From contig CASFZR010000009.1 of NCBI GenBank assembly GCA_949299185.1, forward strand, positions 1-64,000: a stretch of 64,000 nt of DNA. Reading direction: 5' to 3'. Shown here in pieces: positions 1-7,932 of the stretch. The notes under the pieces are model-generated. The model made no database searches and was not told the DNA's origin. It was given only the letters and a program-made list of their open reading frames with translations. Source of the stretch: an uncultured Spirochaetales bacterium (GTDB lineage Bacteria; Spirochaetota; Spirochaetia; Sphaerochaetales; Sphaerochaetaceae). Made by a program: the position numbers and the translations under genes. Positions within the stretch are counted from its first letter, which is position 1; each line of letters opens with the position of its first letter.

Positions 1-419
1 CCTCCTAGCTGGGTGACCTCGAATAGCATCATCGGGATCTTGGCAGTGGACCAAGACCCGAGGAAGATAAAGACGTTGAACAGGGAAACGCCCTTCCTGA
101 GAAAGACTGCGGCAACGGGAAATGCCGCATACAAAGGGCCAGCGGAGAAAGCGCCTAGGATAAACGCGAACAAGGAGCCCTTGATGCCTGCCTCTCTACC
201 CATGTACCGCATCATCGTCTCCTTCGGGACCCAGACATCCATCAGCCCCAGGAGGATGAAGATAGGAGGGATTATGGACAGCATCTCCTTCAGGTTATCC
301 AGGGAAAGCGAGACAGCCTTCCTTCCAAGCTCCGGGGAACCGATGAGGAGGACGATGCTGATAAGCAGCAGAAGAAGGAAGAACATGTATCGCCGGACAA
401 GCTTCTTGAGACTCACCAT
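1..419 (-). CDS. Permease, second half of a split pair (3' end cut by window edge)
   Basis: Integral membrane protein whose 5' end is complete and whose 3' end runs off the left edge; about 139 residues are visible. It has an N-terminal hydrophobic segment (about residues 10-28), then a segment starting MREYMG-like (MMRYMGREAGIKGS) followed by further hydrophobic stretches. That part resembles the LLGAESGLRG region of the upstream gene, so the two proteins look like homologous halves of a permease of the PF03773 (DUF318/ArsP-like) type. The ATG overlaps the upstream stop in ATGGTGA, indicating translational coupling. The substrate is unknown. Confident it is a real gene; family assignment is moderate. 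Confidence 0.75.
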   Translation of the reverse strand, partial: MVSLKKLVRRYMFFLLLLLISIVLLIGSPELGRKAVSLSLDNLKEMLSIIPPIFILLGLMDVWVPKETMMRYMGREAGIKGSLFAFILGAFSAGPLYAAFPVAAVFLRKGVSLFNVFIFLGSWSTAKIPMMLFEVTQLG

Positions 420-895
420 GCCATCACACCTCCTACGAGAAGCGATGTGACGAGCGCCGCGGCAAGGAACAGGAGGTTACGCTTGATGGCTGTCCTCCGG
501 CCGAAGTACCGGGCCTCCATGGGCAGCGTCGCGACTCCCACCATCATCAGCGTTGAGATGAATACGGCAACCTGCGTGTACCCCGCCCCTGCGGCCACAA
601 GCGATGCGGCAAGCGGCATAGCCACGAAACCCGGTATGAGCGTGATGCAGCCGACGATAGCGGCAATCACGATACCACGTAGCCCCGATTCCGCGCCCAG
701 GAGCCGGGAAACGGTCTGGGTATCGAGGAGAGACAGGATCAGGCCGATAAGCAGCAGCACCGCCAGTACCGAAGGCAGGATGTTCTCGAATGAGCGCCAC
801 GCCTTCCTCAAGGCCTTAACCGTCTTCTGCCGATCGCTGCAGAATGATGCGATGAGGCCGGCAAGCGCTGCGCCATAAAGGAAATACGTGAACAT
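413..895 (-). CDS. Permease, first half of a split pair
   Basis: Predicted 160-residue membrane protein with about four hydrophobic segments and a central stretch rich in Gly, Ala and Pro (IPGFVAMPLAASLVAAGAG), typical of the core of PF03773-type permeases. The ATG at 895 is chosen over the longer frame because GGAGAG precedes it by 3-4 bases. A candidate promoter TTGTGT-N18-TATGAT (953-958 and 929-934, minus strand) lies upstream, leaving a leader of about 25 bases. It is cotranscribed with the following gene and overlaps it by 7 bases. Single-chain members of the family contain two such halves; here they are separate genes. Substrate unknown. Confidence 0.75.
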   Translation of the reverse strand: MFTYFLYGAALAGLIASFCSDRQKTVKALRKAWRSFENILPSVLAVLLLIGLILSLLDTQTVSRLLGAESGLRGIVIAAIVGCITLIPGFVAMPLAASLVAAGAGYTQVAVFISTLMMVGVATLPMEARYFGRRTAIKRNLLFLAAALVTSLLVGGVMAW

Positions 896-928
896 GGCCC
901 TCTCCTTATCCTTGCCGGTGATGTATCT

Positions 929-958
929 ATCATAGATGACGATAACATTATGACACAA
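929..958 (-). promoter_or_regulatory. Candidate promoter of the permease pair
   Basis: TTGTGT (953-958) and TATGAT (929-934) on the minus strand are 18 bp apart and precede a leader that carries GGAGAG in front of the ATG at 895. Seen by eye; not tested. Confidence 0.4.
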
Positions 959-1000
959 GGGCGCTAAACCACCGGTCTACCCTTCTAAACCAATGGTCGA

Positions 1001-1030
1001 TTGAGTATAGCAGGCCTTCCTTGGTATCTT
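1001..1030 (+). promoter_or_regulatory. Candidate promoter of the XRE gene, leaderless
   Basis: TTGAGT (1001-1006), 18 bp spacer, TATCTT (1025-1030), then six bases CGGGTC and the ATG at 1037. No Shine-Dalgarno sequence fits between them, so transcription would begin at or next to the start codon. Confidence 0.45.
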
Positions 1031-1036
1031 CGGGTC

Positions 1037-1444
1037 ATGGATGACATGACTTTAGGCTCGCTGATCGCGAAGCTGAGGAAGGAAAGGAACATGACGCAGG
1101 CGGATCTCGCGGCGGTCATGGGAGTGACGGATAAGGCGGTATCGAAATGGGAGCGTGATCTCTCCTATCCTGATATCGCATCGTTCCCGCGCCTTGCACA
1201 GACGCTTGGCGTGACGGTAGATGAGCTTATGAGAAGCAGTGATATGGAAGGAAAGGCATCAGGGGAGAAGGACAGAGGAGAGATCATACAGCTGGCGCTC
1301 AAGGCAGTGGCGCTCGCGATGGGCATCGCGGTGGCCGTACTCTCCATACTTGGGGAGATCGATGGCGATGATGCCGTGACGATGCTCGGGGCAGGAATGG
1401 CCTGCCTTGCCGTTAACGCGCTCTCTGATAAGGCTAGTCGATAA
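1037..1444 (+). CDS. XRE-family HTH transcriptional regulator with membrane tail
   Basis: 135-residue protein. Residues about 5-60 form a Cro/C1-type helix-turn-helix (LGSLIAKLRKERNMTQADLA, then VTDKAVSKWERDLSYPD and LAQTLGVTVDELM). The C-terminal third contains two short hydrophobic stretches (LKAVALAMGIAVAVLSIL and TMLGAGMACLAVNAL), so the protein may be membrane-tethered, as in several small HTH proteins of Firmicutes and spirochaetes. The start at 1037 is preferred because a -10-like TATCTT ends six bases before it. The longer frame would begin inside the -35 element. It lies divergent from the permease pair and may regulate it; that is inference. Its 3' end overlaps the convergent acetyltransferase by 11 bases. 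Confidence 0.8.
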   Translation: MDDMTLGSLIAKLRKERNMTQADLAAVMGVTDKAVSKWERDLSYPDIASFPRLAQTLGVTVDELMRSSDMEGKASGEKDRGEIIQLALKAVALAMGIAVAVLSILGEIDGDDAVTMLGAGMACLAVNALSDKASR

Positions 1445-1937
1445 GCATGGCGAAGCGCTCTCCGTCGATGAACTTACCGTCGACTGAGAGCATGCGCTCA
1501 TTGCGTCCCTCGCTATGGAAGCCGACCTCCTCCAGGAAGGCCTTTGCCCCTTCGCTGGAATCGGCGACGCTTACGGATATCTTCCGCAGTCCCTTCTCCG
1601 CGGCCATATCGATGGCGTAGTTCACGAGGTGCGTTGAGATACCGCGGTTCCAGAACTCCTTACGGACGACAAGGTACATCTCTCCGCAATGCTTACGCCT
1701 GACCTCCATCATCGGAACGATGCTGCACATGCCCAGCATGCGTCCTTCGCTGAACGCGCCTGCCAGCACCGAGGTGCGGGAGGAAGCCTGTATCACGGCC
1801 TCCGCATCCGGTACCTCTATATCCGATATCTCCACAGGAGACTGAGGCAGGTTGTCGATATCCCCAGCGGCCTCCAGGAGGAGATTGAGAAGAAGCGCCG
1901 CATCCTTTGTCCTTACCATCCGATAATCCGTATCCAT
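1434..1937 (-). CDS. GNAT-family N-acetyltransferase
   Basis: 167-residue protein with the GNAT fold signature in the second half: a beta-strand ending in GEMYLVVRKEFWNRGISTHLV (the Q/RxxGxA-type acetyl-CoA loop), then an amphipathic helix and the SVSVADSSEGAKAFLEEVGF segment. The substrate cannot be predicted. The start is set at the MDTDYRMV methionine because TATAAT (1945-1950, minus strand) ends seven bases before it and there is no ribosome-binding site; upstream residues in the longer frame would come from the promoter. Divergent from the aldose epimerase gene. Confidence 0.8.
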   Translation of the reverse strand: MDTDYRMVRTKDAALLLNLLLEAAGDIDNLPQSPVEISDIEVPDAEAVIQASSRTSVLAGAFSEGRMLGMCSIVPMMEVRRKHCGEMYLVVRKEFWNRGISTHLVNYAIDMAAEKGLRKISVSVADSSEGAKAFLEEVGFHSEGRNERMLSVDGKFIDGERFAMLID

Positions 1938-1944
1938 GGATCCG

Positions 1945-1980
1945 ATTATATACCATCTGCCGCTGTTTTTGGCATATAAT
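1945..1980. promoter_or_regulatory. Divergent overlapping promoters, acetyltransferase and epimerase
   Basis: Minus-strand TATAAT at 1945-1950 serves the acetyltransferase (ATG seven bases on). Plus-strand TATAAT at 1975-1980 serves the epimerase, whose GGAGG at 1988-1992 gives a leader of about 11 bases. The two -10 elements are only 24 bp apart, so the -35 regions must overlap; neither has a strong -35 match. Confidence 0.45.
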
Positions 1981-1997
1981 CTCATTCGGAGGACATA

Positions 1998-2858
1998 ATG
2001 ATCACGACTATTCAGAAAGACGGGACGATAATGAAGGTCTCCTCGCTCGGCGCGGAGCCCCAGAGCCTGGTGAGGGACGGCATAGAGTACATCTGGCAGG
2101 GAGATAAGGAGTACTGGTTCAGGCGCGCTCCTCTCCTGTTCCCGATGATCGGACCGACGAAGGGCAATAAGATCAGATGCGGCGGGAAGGAGTACGACAT
2201 GCCTAACAATGGCTTTGCCAGGGACACGGAGTTCACGCTCGTCTCACAGACAGAAGACAGCGTCACCTTCCGCCTCGAGGACAGCGAGGAATCGAGGACG
2301 AAGTACTATCCATATGGATTCACGCTCACCGTCACCTACACGGTGATGGCAGATGGCTATGAGGCCAAGGCGGAGATCAGCGCCAAGGATGATCTCTGGT
2401 ATACCTTCGGCTGGCACCCCGCGTTCTCTCTCGACATAAATGGCAAGGGAACTGACCTTGAGACCTACTCCGTATCATTCGAGCAGGAGGAGAGGCTTGA
2501 CAGGAAGTACGCGACGGCGGACTCCCATGTGGTCGAGAAGGACTTTATCGTCGGTGATACGCTGGAGATGAAGCGCTCTGAGACCGATAAGGGCGCGATC
2601 GTCCTTCCCTGCGTCAGGAGCCGCGAGGTGACGCTTACATCGACAGAGGGCGAGCATGGCATCACGGCCCACATGGGCGATATGCCGCTCCTGACGGTAT
2701 GGACCTGCGCTCCCAAGCACGGCCAGTACCTCTGCGTCGAGCCGATGCTCTCATTCGGCTTCGCAGACAGGACCCTCGACATCGAGGAGATGGAGGAGAC
2801 AAGGGAACTGAAGAAGGGAGAGAGCGTCACGTACGCAAACACCTTCAATATCTTCTAG
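1998..2858 (+). CDS. Aldose 1-epimerase family protein (LacX-like)
   Basis: 286-residue cytoplasmic protein of the galactose mutarotase superfamily. It interconverts alpha and beta anomers of aldoses in characterised relatives. Diagnostic pieces are FPMIGPTKGNKIRCGGKEY, the NNGFARDTEF motif (HGFAR position of the family) near residue 75, and the TFGWHPAFSL motif near residue 140 carrying the catalytic histidine. The length and these motifs fit the LacX subgroup rather than classical GalM. GGAGG stands 5 bases before the ATG. The true sugar substrate is unknown. The end overlaps the convergent hemA-like gene by 14 bases. Confidence 0.88.
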   Translation: MITTIQKDGTIMKVSSLGAEPQSLVRDGIEYIWQGDKEYWFRRAPLLFPMIGPTKGNKIRCGGKEYDMPNNGFARDTEFTLVSQTEDSVTFRLEDSEESRTKYYPYGFTLTVTYTVMADGYEAKAEISAKDDLWYTFGWHPAFSLDINGKGTDLETYSVSFEQEERLDRKYATADSHVVEKDFIVGDTLEMKRSETDKGAIVLPCVRSREVTLTSTEGEHGITAHMGDMPLLTVWTCAPKHGQYLCVEPMLSFGFADRTLDIEEMEETRELKKGESVTYANTFNIF

Positions 2859-3933
2859 CATCCATCTCCGTTGAGATCACGGCCTTCCGTACCGAATCGA
2901 AGAGAGAGCGGCGGAAGGCCTCTTCATCTGCCATTCCCGCACGCGTTATCACGGAGGACATCCTCCTCAGCGTCTCATAGGCTATGCTCTCAGCCTTCAG
3001 CGCTATACCATCGGATGCGGCGCTACGCAGGAGCCATGCCTTGTATTCCCCTACCTCGTTCATGGCCTCCCTCCTGACCCTCTCCATAACGCCATCGCGG
3101 AGGGGAAGCTCCACAGCGAGGGATTCCACGGTGATCGCGTGGAGGGCTGGAGGTGTATCAGGAGGAGAGGAGAGGTCAAAGAGCATACGTCCCTCAAGGA
3201 TGGGGCCATCATCGGCAGAGAGCGTATGGTACAATCCCGAAGTCACGGACACGATGCCATCTGATAAGGGAATATAGCTCCGCCTCTCATCATAGGCCAC
3301 AGCCTCGGCCCCAGGTGGGATAAGGAAGGTCTTTCCGGTATCACGGAGCGTCATCCTAACCTTATGCTCAGGGATAAGGCGTTCGGCGACGATCCTCGCC
3401 CCCTCCCCTGAGCCTATCACAAGCACATCGCCCTTACCCTCAAGCCTCGCAGCGACGGCATCCGCGATCGTCTGGTCGAAGACGCGCACCTTCATCTCCG
3501 TATGGATCCTCTTCGAGAAGGAGACAGCCATGTTAAGCAGCTTCGCCAAGGAAGGAGAGAGCGTGCCGATGCTCAGCCCCGCCTCAAGCGAATCATTCAG
3601 CTGCCCCTGTATCGTATCCTCCCCGAAGAGCGGGGAAAGCACGCCGGCGGAGAGCATGAAGAGGCGGAGAAGCGCCTCCTCTCCTTCATATGAGTACCTA
3701 TATTCCCTGACCTTCGCGGGATTGAGTCCAAGCGCCCTTTCCAGCACCTCGATAGGCCCATCGGCCTGGGCGATCACCTCCGCCCTGTCGCAGGTTATGA
3801 GGAGCGCGAACGGAAAGCGGTAGGAACGCATGAGACGCCGCGACACAGAGAGAAGCAGCTCCTTTCCCCTGTTCTGCAGGGCTTCGAAGAGCGGCGGATC
3901 CTCGGTGAAGCTGATACCCTTTGATATGATCAT
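2845..3933 (-). CDS. hemA: Glutamyl-tRNA reductase-like protein
   Basis: 362 residues, aligned by eye to glutamyl-tRNA reductase, the first enzyme of tetrapyrrole synthesis by the C5 route (glutamyl-tRNA to glutamate-1-semialdehyde with NADPH). The catalytic-Cys segment reads LLITCDRAEVIAQ, equivalent to the family's STCNRxE. GEDTIQGQ corresponds to GExQIxGQ. The NADPH-binding loop is LVIGSGEGARIVAERL. The C-terminal part is short and divergent. ATG 3933 is chosen because TATCAT ends six bases upstream and TTGGAT sits 17 bp further; a TTG start 30 bases upstream lacks support. No other haem or cobalamin synthesis gene is in the window, so the product may be made for cobalamin, or the role may have shifted. 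Confidence 0.75.
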   Translation of the reverse strand: MIISKGISFTEDPPLFEALQNRGKELLLSVSRRLMRSYRFPFALLITCDRAEVIAQADGPIEVLERALGLNPAKVREYRYSYEGEEALLRLFMLSAGVLSPLFGEDTIQGQLNDSLEAGLSIGTLSPSLAKLLNMAVSFSKRIHTEMKVRVFDQTIADAVAARLEGKGDVLVIGSGEGARIVAERLIPEHKVRMTLRDTGKTFLIPPGAEAVAYDERRSYIPLSDGIVSVTSGLYHTLSADDGPILEGRMLFDLSSPPDTPPALHAITVESLAVELPLRDGVMERVRREAMNEVGEYKAWLLRSAASDGIALKAESIAYETLRRMSSVITRAGMADEEAFRRSLFDSVRKAVISTEMDARRY

Positions 3934-3939
3934 GCTCTG

Positions 3940-3985
3940 ATGATAGCGCGACGATGGTGACAATCCAACGTCTCTGGTCTAACAT
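3940..3985. promoter_or_regulatory. Interlocked divergent promoters of hemA-like gene and response regulator
   Basis: Minus strand: TTGGAT (3963-3968), N17, TATCAT (3940-3945), six bases, ATG 3933. Plus strand: GTGACA (3957-3962), N17, TAACAT (3980-3985), six bases, GTG 3992. Each -35 lies inside the other's spacer, so polymerase binding would be mutually exclusive, and both messages would be leaderless. Confidence 0.5.
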
Positions 3986-3991
3986 TTCAGC

Positions 3992-4660
3992 GTGAAGATT
4001 CTTATTGTCGAGGATGATCTGGATATAATGACGCTCATCCGCTTCCATCTAAGGACAGCGGGCTTCGAGACGGTGGAGGCGGCGGATGGAGAGGAGGCGC
4101 TGAAGGCGGTGGATGGCTCTATCTCGCTGATGCTCCTGGATATCATGCTGCCGCGGCTTTCCGGCATCGAGGTGCTGAAGGACGTGCGTAAGCGCTACCC
4201 AGCCCTTCCCGTGATAGTCACCTCCGCCCTCACCGAGGAAAATGACATACTCACAGCGCTTGAGCTGGGTGCCGATGACTATGTGACAAAGCCATTCAGT
4301 CCGCGGATCCTCGTGGCCAGGGTGCGTTCCGTGCTACGAAGGACGGAGAGGGGCAATGAGGATGAATGCGTGACGACGGAGAACGGCATCATGCTCGATA
4401 CAGGCACAAGGCTCTGCGAGGTCTGCGGAGAGCCCGTGACGCTCACAGCCACCGAGTTCGACCTGCTTCTCGCCCTGATCAGGGCCTCAGGAAGGGTCAT
4501 GAGGCGCACAGAGCTTATCGAGAAGGTCAAAGGAGATGACTACCCCGTCACCGAGCGCTCCATAGACGTGCAGATCGCGTCTATACGCAAGAAGCTCGGA
4601 GCGGCGGGAAAGGCCATCACGACAGTCTGGGGGATCGGATACAGATATGCAGAAGAGTGA
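3992..4660 (+). CDS. OmpR/PhoB-family response regulator
   Basis: 222 residues. Receiver domain at about 1-115 with acidic pocket Asp8/Asp9, phospho-acceptor Asp50 in MLLDIMLP, and the Lys of YVTKPF near residue 100. The C-terminal winged helix (about 130-220) includes TATEFDLLLALIRASGRVMRRTELI and the SIDVQIASIRKKLG recognition region. It therefore acts as a DNA-binding transcription factor controlled by the kinase encoded just downstream, with which it overlaps by 14 bases. GTG start placed six bases after a -10 element, suggesting a leaderless message. The PhoB-like type suggests phosphate or envelope control, but no pst/phoU gene is nearby, so the regulon is unknown. Confidence 0.9.
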   Translation: MKILIVEDDLDIMTLIRFHLRTAGFETVEAADGEEALKAVDGSISLMLLDIMLPRLSGIEVLKDVRKRYPALPVIVTSALTEENDILTALELGADDYVTKPFSPRILVARVRSVLRRTERGNEDECVTTENGIMLDTGTRLCEVCGEPVTLTATEFDLLLALIRASGRVMRRTELIEKVKGDDYPVTERSIDVQIASIRKKLGAAGKAITTVWGIGYRYAEE

Positions 4661-5702
4661 CGTCGGGAAGGATCGGTACAGGGCCATGATCGAGGCCCTG
4701 GCAGAAGGGGTGCTGCTCGTCTCGCGCAAGCATCGCATCGTGCTGGCAAATAGGAGCGCGGAGGAGATGCTCTCATGGGCCGCGCCGCTTGAGGGGAAGG
4801 ATATCAGCGCGATATTCGAGAGCGCGTCATTCTCAGAGGCGCTTGACTCCGTCTTCAAGGAGAAGAGGAGGCGCAAGCTCAAGCTCACGAGCTACCACGG
4901 CTTCACAGGCGATGAGGCGATAATCCACGGCAAGGGGCGTGAGAAGCACTATAAGACATGCATAACGTCCCTTGATGATAAGTATGCCGTGATAACCATA
5001 ACCGATGTCACCCGCATAGAGCGGCTGGCGATCGTACGCCAGGACTTCGTCTCCAACGTGTCCCATGAGCTGAAGACGCCGCTCACCGCGATATCAGGAT
5101 TCTCCGAGACGCTCCTCGATGATGGGCTCTCACGGGATGAGATAAAGGGATTCGCCAGGATCATCCAGAAGAACAGCGCGCATATGCAGCGGATAATATC
5201 TGACCTGCTGCTCCTGACCTCCCTAGACCGCTCCGAGATCGCACCATCGATGGTTGTCACCACAGATACCAGGATACTCAGCGAGGTACGCTCATACACG
5301 CAGTACAAGGCAGAGACGAAGGATATAGAGGTCGTATACGAAAGCCAAGGGAAGAACGTGCTGTGCAACGAGTCCCTGATCGTGCAGGCGATCATCAACC
5401 TCGTCGTCAACGCGATCTCCTACTCTCCTGAGAAGACAAGGGTATCGGTAAGGTCACGGACGAAGGGCGACCAGATGGAGTTCATCGTCTCAGACCATGG
5501 ATCCGGGATCGCCGAGGAGGACCTATCGAGGATATTCGAGCGCTTCTATCGTGTCGACAAGGCAAGGAGCCGTGAGTCCGGAGGGACAGGCCTCGGACTC
5601 TCGATAGTCCGGCATATCGCGATCATCCATGATGGTACCATCAAGGTGGAGAGCAAGCTCTCAGAGGGATCGGTGTTCACCCTCTCCATCCCGCTCAGCT
5701 GA
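4647..5702 (+). CDS. Soluble PhoR-like sensor histidine kinase
   Basis: 351 residues. A PAS domain occupies about 12-125 (EGVLLVSRKHRIVLANRSAEEML). The HisKA dimerisation domain carries phospho-acceptor His140 in FVSNVSHELKTPLT. The HATPase domain follows with the N box (IINLVVNAISYSPE), G1 box (VSDHGSGI), F box (IFERFYRVDKARS) and G2 box (GGTGLGLSI). No hydrophobic segment is present, so unlike most PhoR proteins it appears cytoplasmic and should sense an intracellular signal through PAS or through a partner protein. Overlaps and follows its response regulator. Confidence 0.9.
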   Translation: MQKSDVGKDRYRAMIEALAEGVLLVSRKHRIVLANRSAEEMLSWAAPLEGKDISAIFESASFSEALDSVFKEKRRRKLKLTSYHGFTGDEAIIHGKGREKHYKTCITSLDDKYAVITITDVTRIERLAIVRQDFVSNVSHELKTPLTAISGFSETLLDDGLSRDEIKGFARIIQKNSAHMQRIISDLLLLTSLDRSEIAPSMVVTTDTRILSEVRSYTQYKAETKDIEVVYESQGKNVLCNESLIVQAIINLVVNAISYSPEKTRVSVRSRTKGDQMEFIVSDHGSGIAEEDLSRIFERFYRVDKARSRESGGTGLGLSIVRHIAIIHDGTIKVESKLSEGSVFTLSIPLS

Positions 5703-6708
5703 TATAGGAGAATCCGATCACAGGGGTGATGACCGCGGCGTCGCTCGCCTTGAACATCAGGCCCAGCCTGCCGGAGAATCCGGCGTAGCCGCCACGCACG
5801 AAGAAGCTGATGAAGCCGTTTTCCGGACGGAAGCGGAAGAACGAATGGTCCCTCTCAAGATAGGAGAGCGCGAAGCTGAGGTCGGCATCGGGGAGGAACT
5901 GAAGCTTCAGCTCCACCTCCCCCTCTATGACGGAGGAGCCGGATAATCCTGTGATGGAGAAGGACGCGCGCGGACGGAGGAATCTGAGGTCATCGCTCTT
6001 GAGGAAGCGTGACGCGGTGATGGCAACCGAGAGCGTGGTCGAGCGCCCTATCGCGTCCCATCCCATGTATATCTCCCCCTCCTCGGAGAGCGTCATCAGC
6101 TCGGCGATATAGACGCCGGCACTGAAGATGTCATATGTGAAGAGCGCGCCGACGCCGAGATCGAAGAACTCGCTTCCGGCATCGCGCTTGAACGGCGAGA
6201 ACCAGGCATTGGAGAACATTCCCGGGATATTCCCGATGGTCTTCTCGCTCCGTACCATCCTGTTTCCTCCGGCAACCCTCGCTCCGAAGGAGATATGGGG
6301 AAAGGCATACGCGACATCAAGCTGGATGCGCAGCGATGAGTAGATGTTATATACAGGATCCCTCTCCTGGCGCTCATACTCCGTCCCGAACGACGCTGTC
6401 AGCGCGACATTGCGCGCGATGAACGATGCCGAGGTCTCCCAGTCCTGATCCTGCAGCAGAGGCATCTCCTCCCCCGCCATCTCTCGGAAGTTCCAGTCAT
6501 CGCTGAACGTGAATGAGAGCGCGAGCGCGCCAGTATCCGTCTCTATGAGGGGAAGCGATGCAGGGTTGGAGAAGACATCGGAGAACGTGCCATAGTAGGA
6601 GACGGAGGACATCGGGTCATAGAGAGAGGACTCAGAATAGAGAGATGCATATGCAGATGATGCGGCCATAAGCAGTAGCATGAGGCCCGTGAGCAGTCGC
6701 CGTCCCAT
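5695..6708 (-). CDS. Putative outer-membrane beta-barrel protein
   Basis: 337-residue exported protein of unknown function. It begins MGRRLLTGLMLLLMAASSAYA, a signal peptide with an AYA cleavage site. The rest alternates polar and aromatic/aliphatic residues in many short strands (for example FISFFVRGGYAGFSGRLGLMFK) and ends in a final strand VIGFSYIS, as expected for a barrel. TATACT (6716-6721, minus strand) ends seven bases before the ATG and there is no ribosome-binding site, which fixes this start. Divergent from dinB; convergent with the histidine kinase gene, overlapping its end by 8 bases. Confidence 0.7.
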   Translation of the reverse strand: MGRRLLTGLMLLLMAASSAYASLYSESSLYDPMSSVSYYGTFSDVFSNPASLPLIETDTGALALSFTFSDDWNFREMAGEEMPLLQDQDWETSASFIARNVALTASFGTEYERQERDPVYNIYSSLRIQLDVAYAFPHISFGARVAGGNRMVRSEKTIGNIPGMFSNAWFSPFKRDAGSEFFDLGVGALFTYDIFSAGVYIAELMTLSEEGEIYMGWDAIGRSTTLSVAITASRFLKSDDLRFLRPRASFSITGLSGSSVIEGEVELKLQFLPDADLSFALSYLERDHSFFRFRPENGFISFFVRGGYAGFSGRLGLMFKASDAAVITPVIGFSYIS

Positions 6709-6765
6709 GTGAGAGAGTATATCAGGAATCGTTACGTTTGCCACGCTCTGTGATACACTCATCGC

Positions 6766-7932
6766 ATGGGCCAGGTATTCTTCCATATCGATCTCGACGC
6801 GTTCTTCGCCTCCGTGGAGCTGCTGGATCATCCTGAGTACCGAGGCAAGCCCCTGATAATAGGCACCCCCGGTCCGCGCCACGTGGCCTCCACCTGCTCA
6901 TATGAGGCGAGGAAGTACGGGGTACGCAGCGCCATGCCGATGACCACGGCGCTCAGGCTATGCCCCGATGCCATCTGCGTTCCCGGACGGATGAGGAGAT
7001 ACTCGGAGAAGAGCCGCGAGGTCATGGCCATCATCGGCTCATTCGCTCCTGGCTTCCTGCAGGTCTCAGTGGATGAGGCGTTCCTCGACCTCACTGGAAT
7101 GGAGAGGATCTATCCCCTGCCGGGCAAGGCCGCAAGGAAGCTGAAGGAGGAGATCCTGGACAAGACGGGGCTGACCGTATCGATAGGCGTCGCCTCCTCA
7201 CGCTTCATCGCCAAGCTCGCCTCAGACTTCAACAAGCCAGACGGGCTGACGATCGTACCGCCGGGACAGGAGGAGGCCTTCGTGGACAGGGTCGGGCTCA
7301 GGAAGCTCTGGGGTATAGGAGACTCGATGCTCTCCTCTCTGGAGAAGCGTGGGATAACCACGGTAAGCGTGCTCAGGAGCTACCCCGTGGAGCATCTCAA
7401 GGCTATATTCGGCGAGAAGAGCGGGGAATATCTTTATAAGGTAGCAAGGGGCATCGATCCCGGGATATACGCCAAGGATGCGAAGACCCGCTCGATATCC
7501 ACGGAGCGCACGTTCTATCCAGACATATTCTCCCTCGACACCCTCGACTCCTACCTCCTGGAGATGTCTGAGGAGGTCATGTTCCGCTCGCTCGATGAGA
7601 AGAAGGTACCGCGCACGGTATCGGTGAAGCTCAGATACGGGGACTTCTCCACCATCACGGTGCAGGAGACGCCGGGAAGCGGCATATACTCCTCATCGGA
7701 CGTCTTCGAGCTTGCGAAGAGACTCCTCCGGTCACGCTACAAGGGGGAAGGCGTAAGGCTCCTCGGAGTCGCGCTTCAGGGCATATATGACGGAGAGGAA
7801 GTCGAGCAGGGAGAGTTCTTCCGCGATAAGGAGAAGAGGGAACGCCAGCTTGAGAAGACGATACTGACGCTATCGAAGAAGGGACAGAGGATGGTGAGGG
7901 CCAGGAACCTCAGCAGAGACGACGGATCATGA
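6766..7932 (+). CDS. dinB: DNA polymerase IV
   Basis: 388 residues, normal length for a Y-family translesion polymerase. The catalytic triad is visible: FHIDLDAFFASVE near residues 7-19 and VSVDEAFLDLT near 100-110. The YEARKYGVRSAMPM fingers segment, the two helix-hairpin-helix stretches of the thumb (LRKLWGIGDSMLSSLEKRGI) and the little-finger domain (VPRTVSVKLRYGDFSTIT) follow in order. No clear C-terminal beta-clamp motif was identified. TACACT ends six bases before the ATG, again without a Shine-Dalgarno sequence. No LexA-type operator was recognised. Tail overlaps the convergent acetyltransferase by 23 bases. Confidence 0.95.
   Translation: MGQVFFHIDLDAFFASVELLDHPEYRGKPLIIGTPGPRHVASTCSYEARKYGVRSAMPMTTALRLCPDAICVPGRMRRYSEKSREVMAIIGSFAPGFLQVSVDEAFLDLTGMERIYPLPGKAARKLKEEILDKTGLTVSIGVASSRFIAKLASDFNKPDGLTIVPPGQEEAFVDRVGLRKLWGIGDSMLSSLEKRGITTVSVLRSYPVEHLKAIFGEKSGEYLYKVARGIDPGIYAKDAKTRSISTERTFYPDIFSLDTLDSYLLEMSEEVMFRSLDEKKVPRTVSVKLRYGDFSTITVQETPGSGIYSSSDVFELAKRLLRSRYKGEGVRLLGVALQGIYDGEEVEQGEFFRDKEKRERQLEKTILTLSKKGQRMVRARNLSRDDGS

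Noticed and set aside
3933..3963. TTG start at 3963 for the HemA-like gene
   Set aside because: Those codons coincide with the spacer and -35 of its promoter, and the family N-terminus fits ATG 3933.
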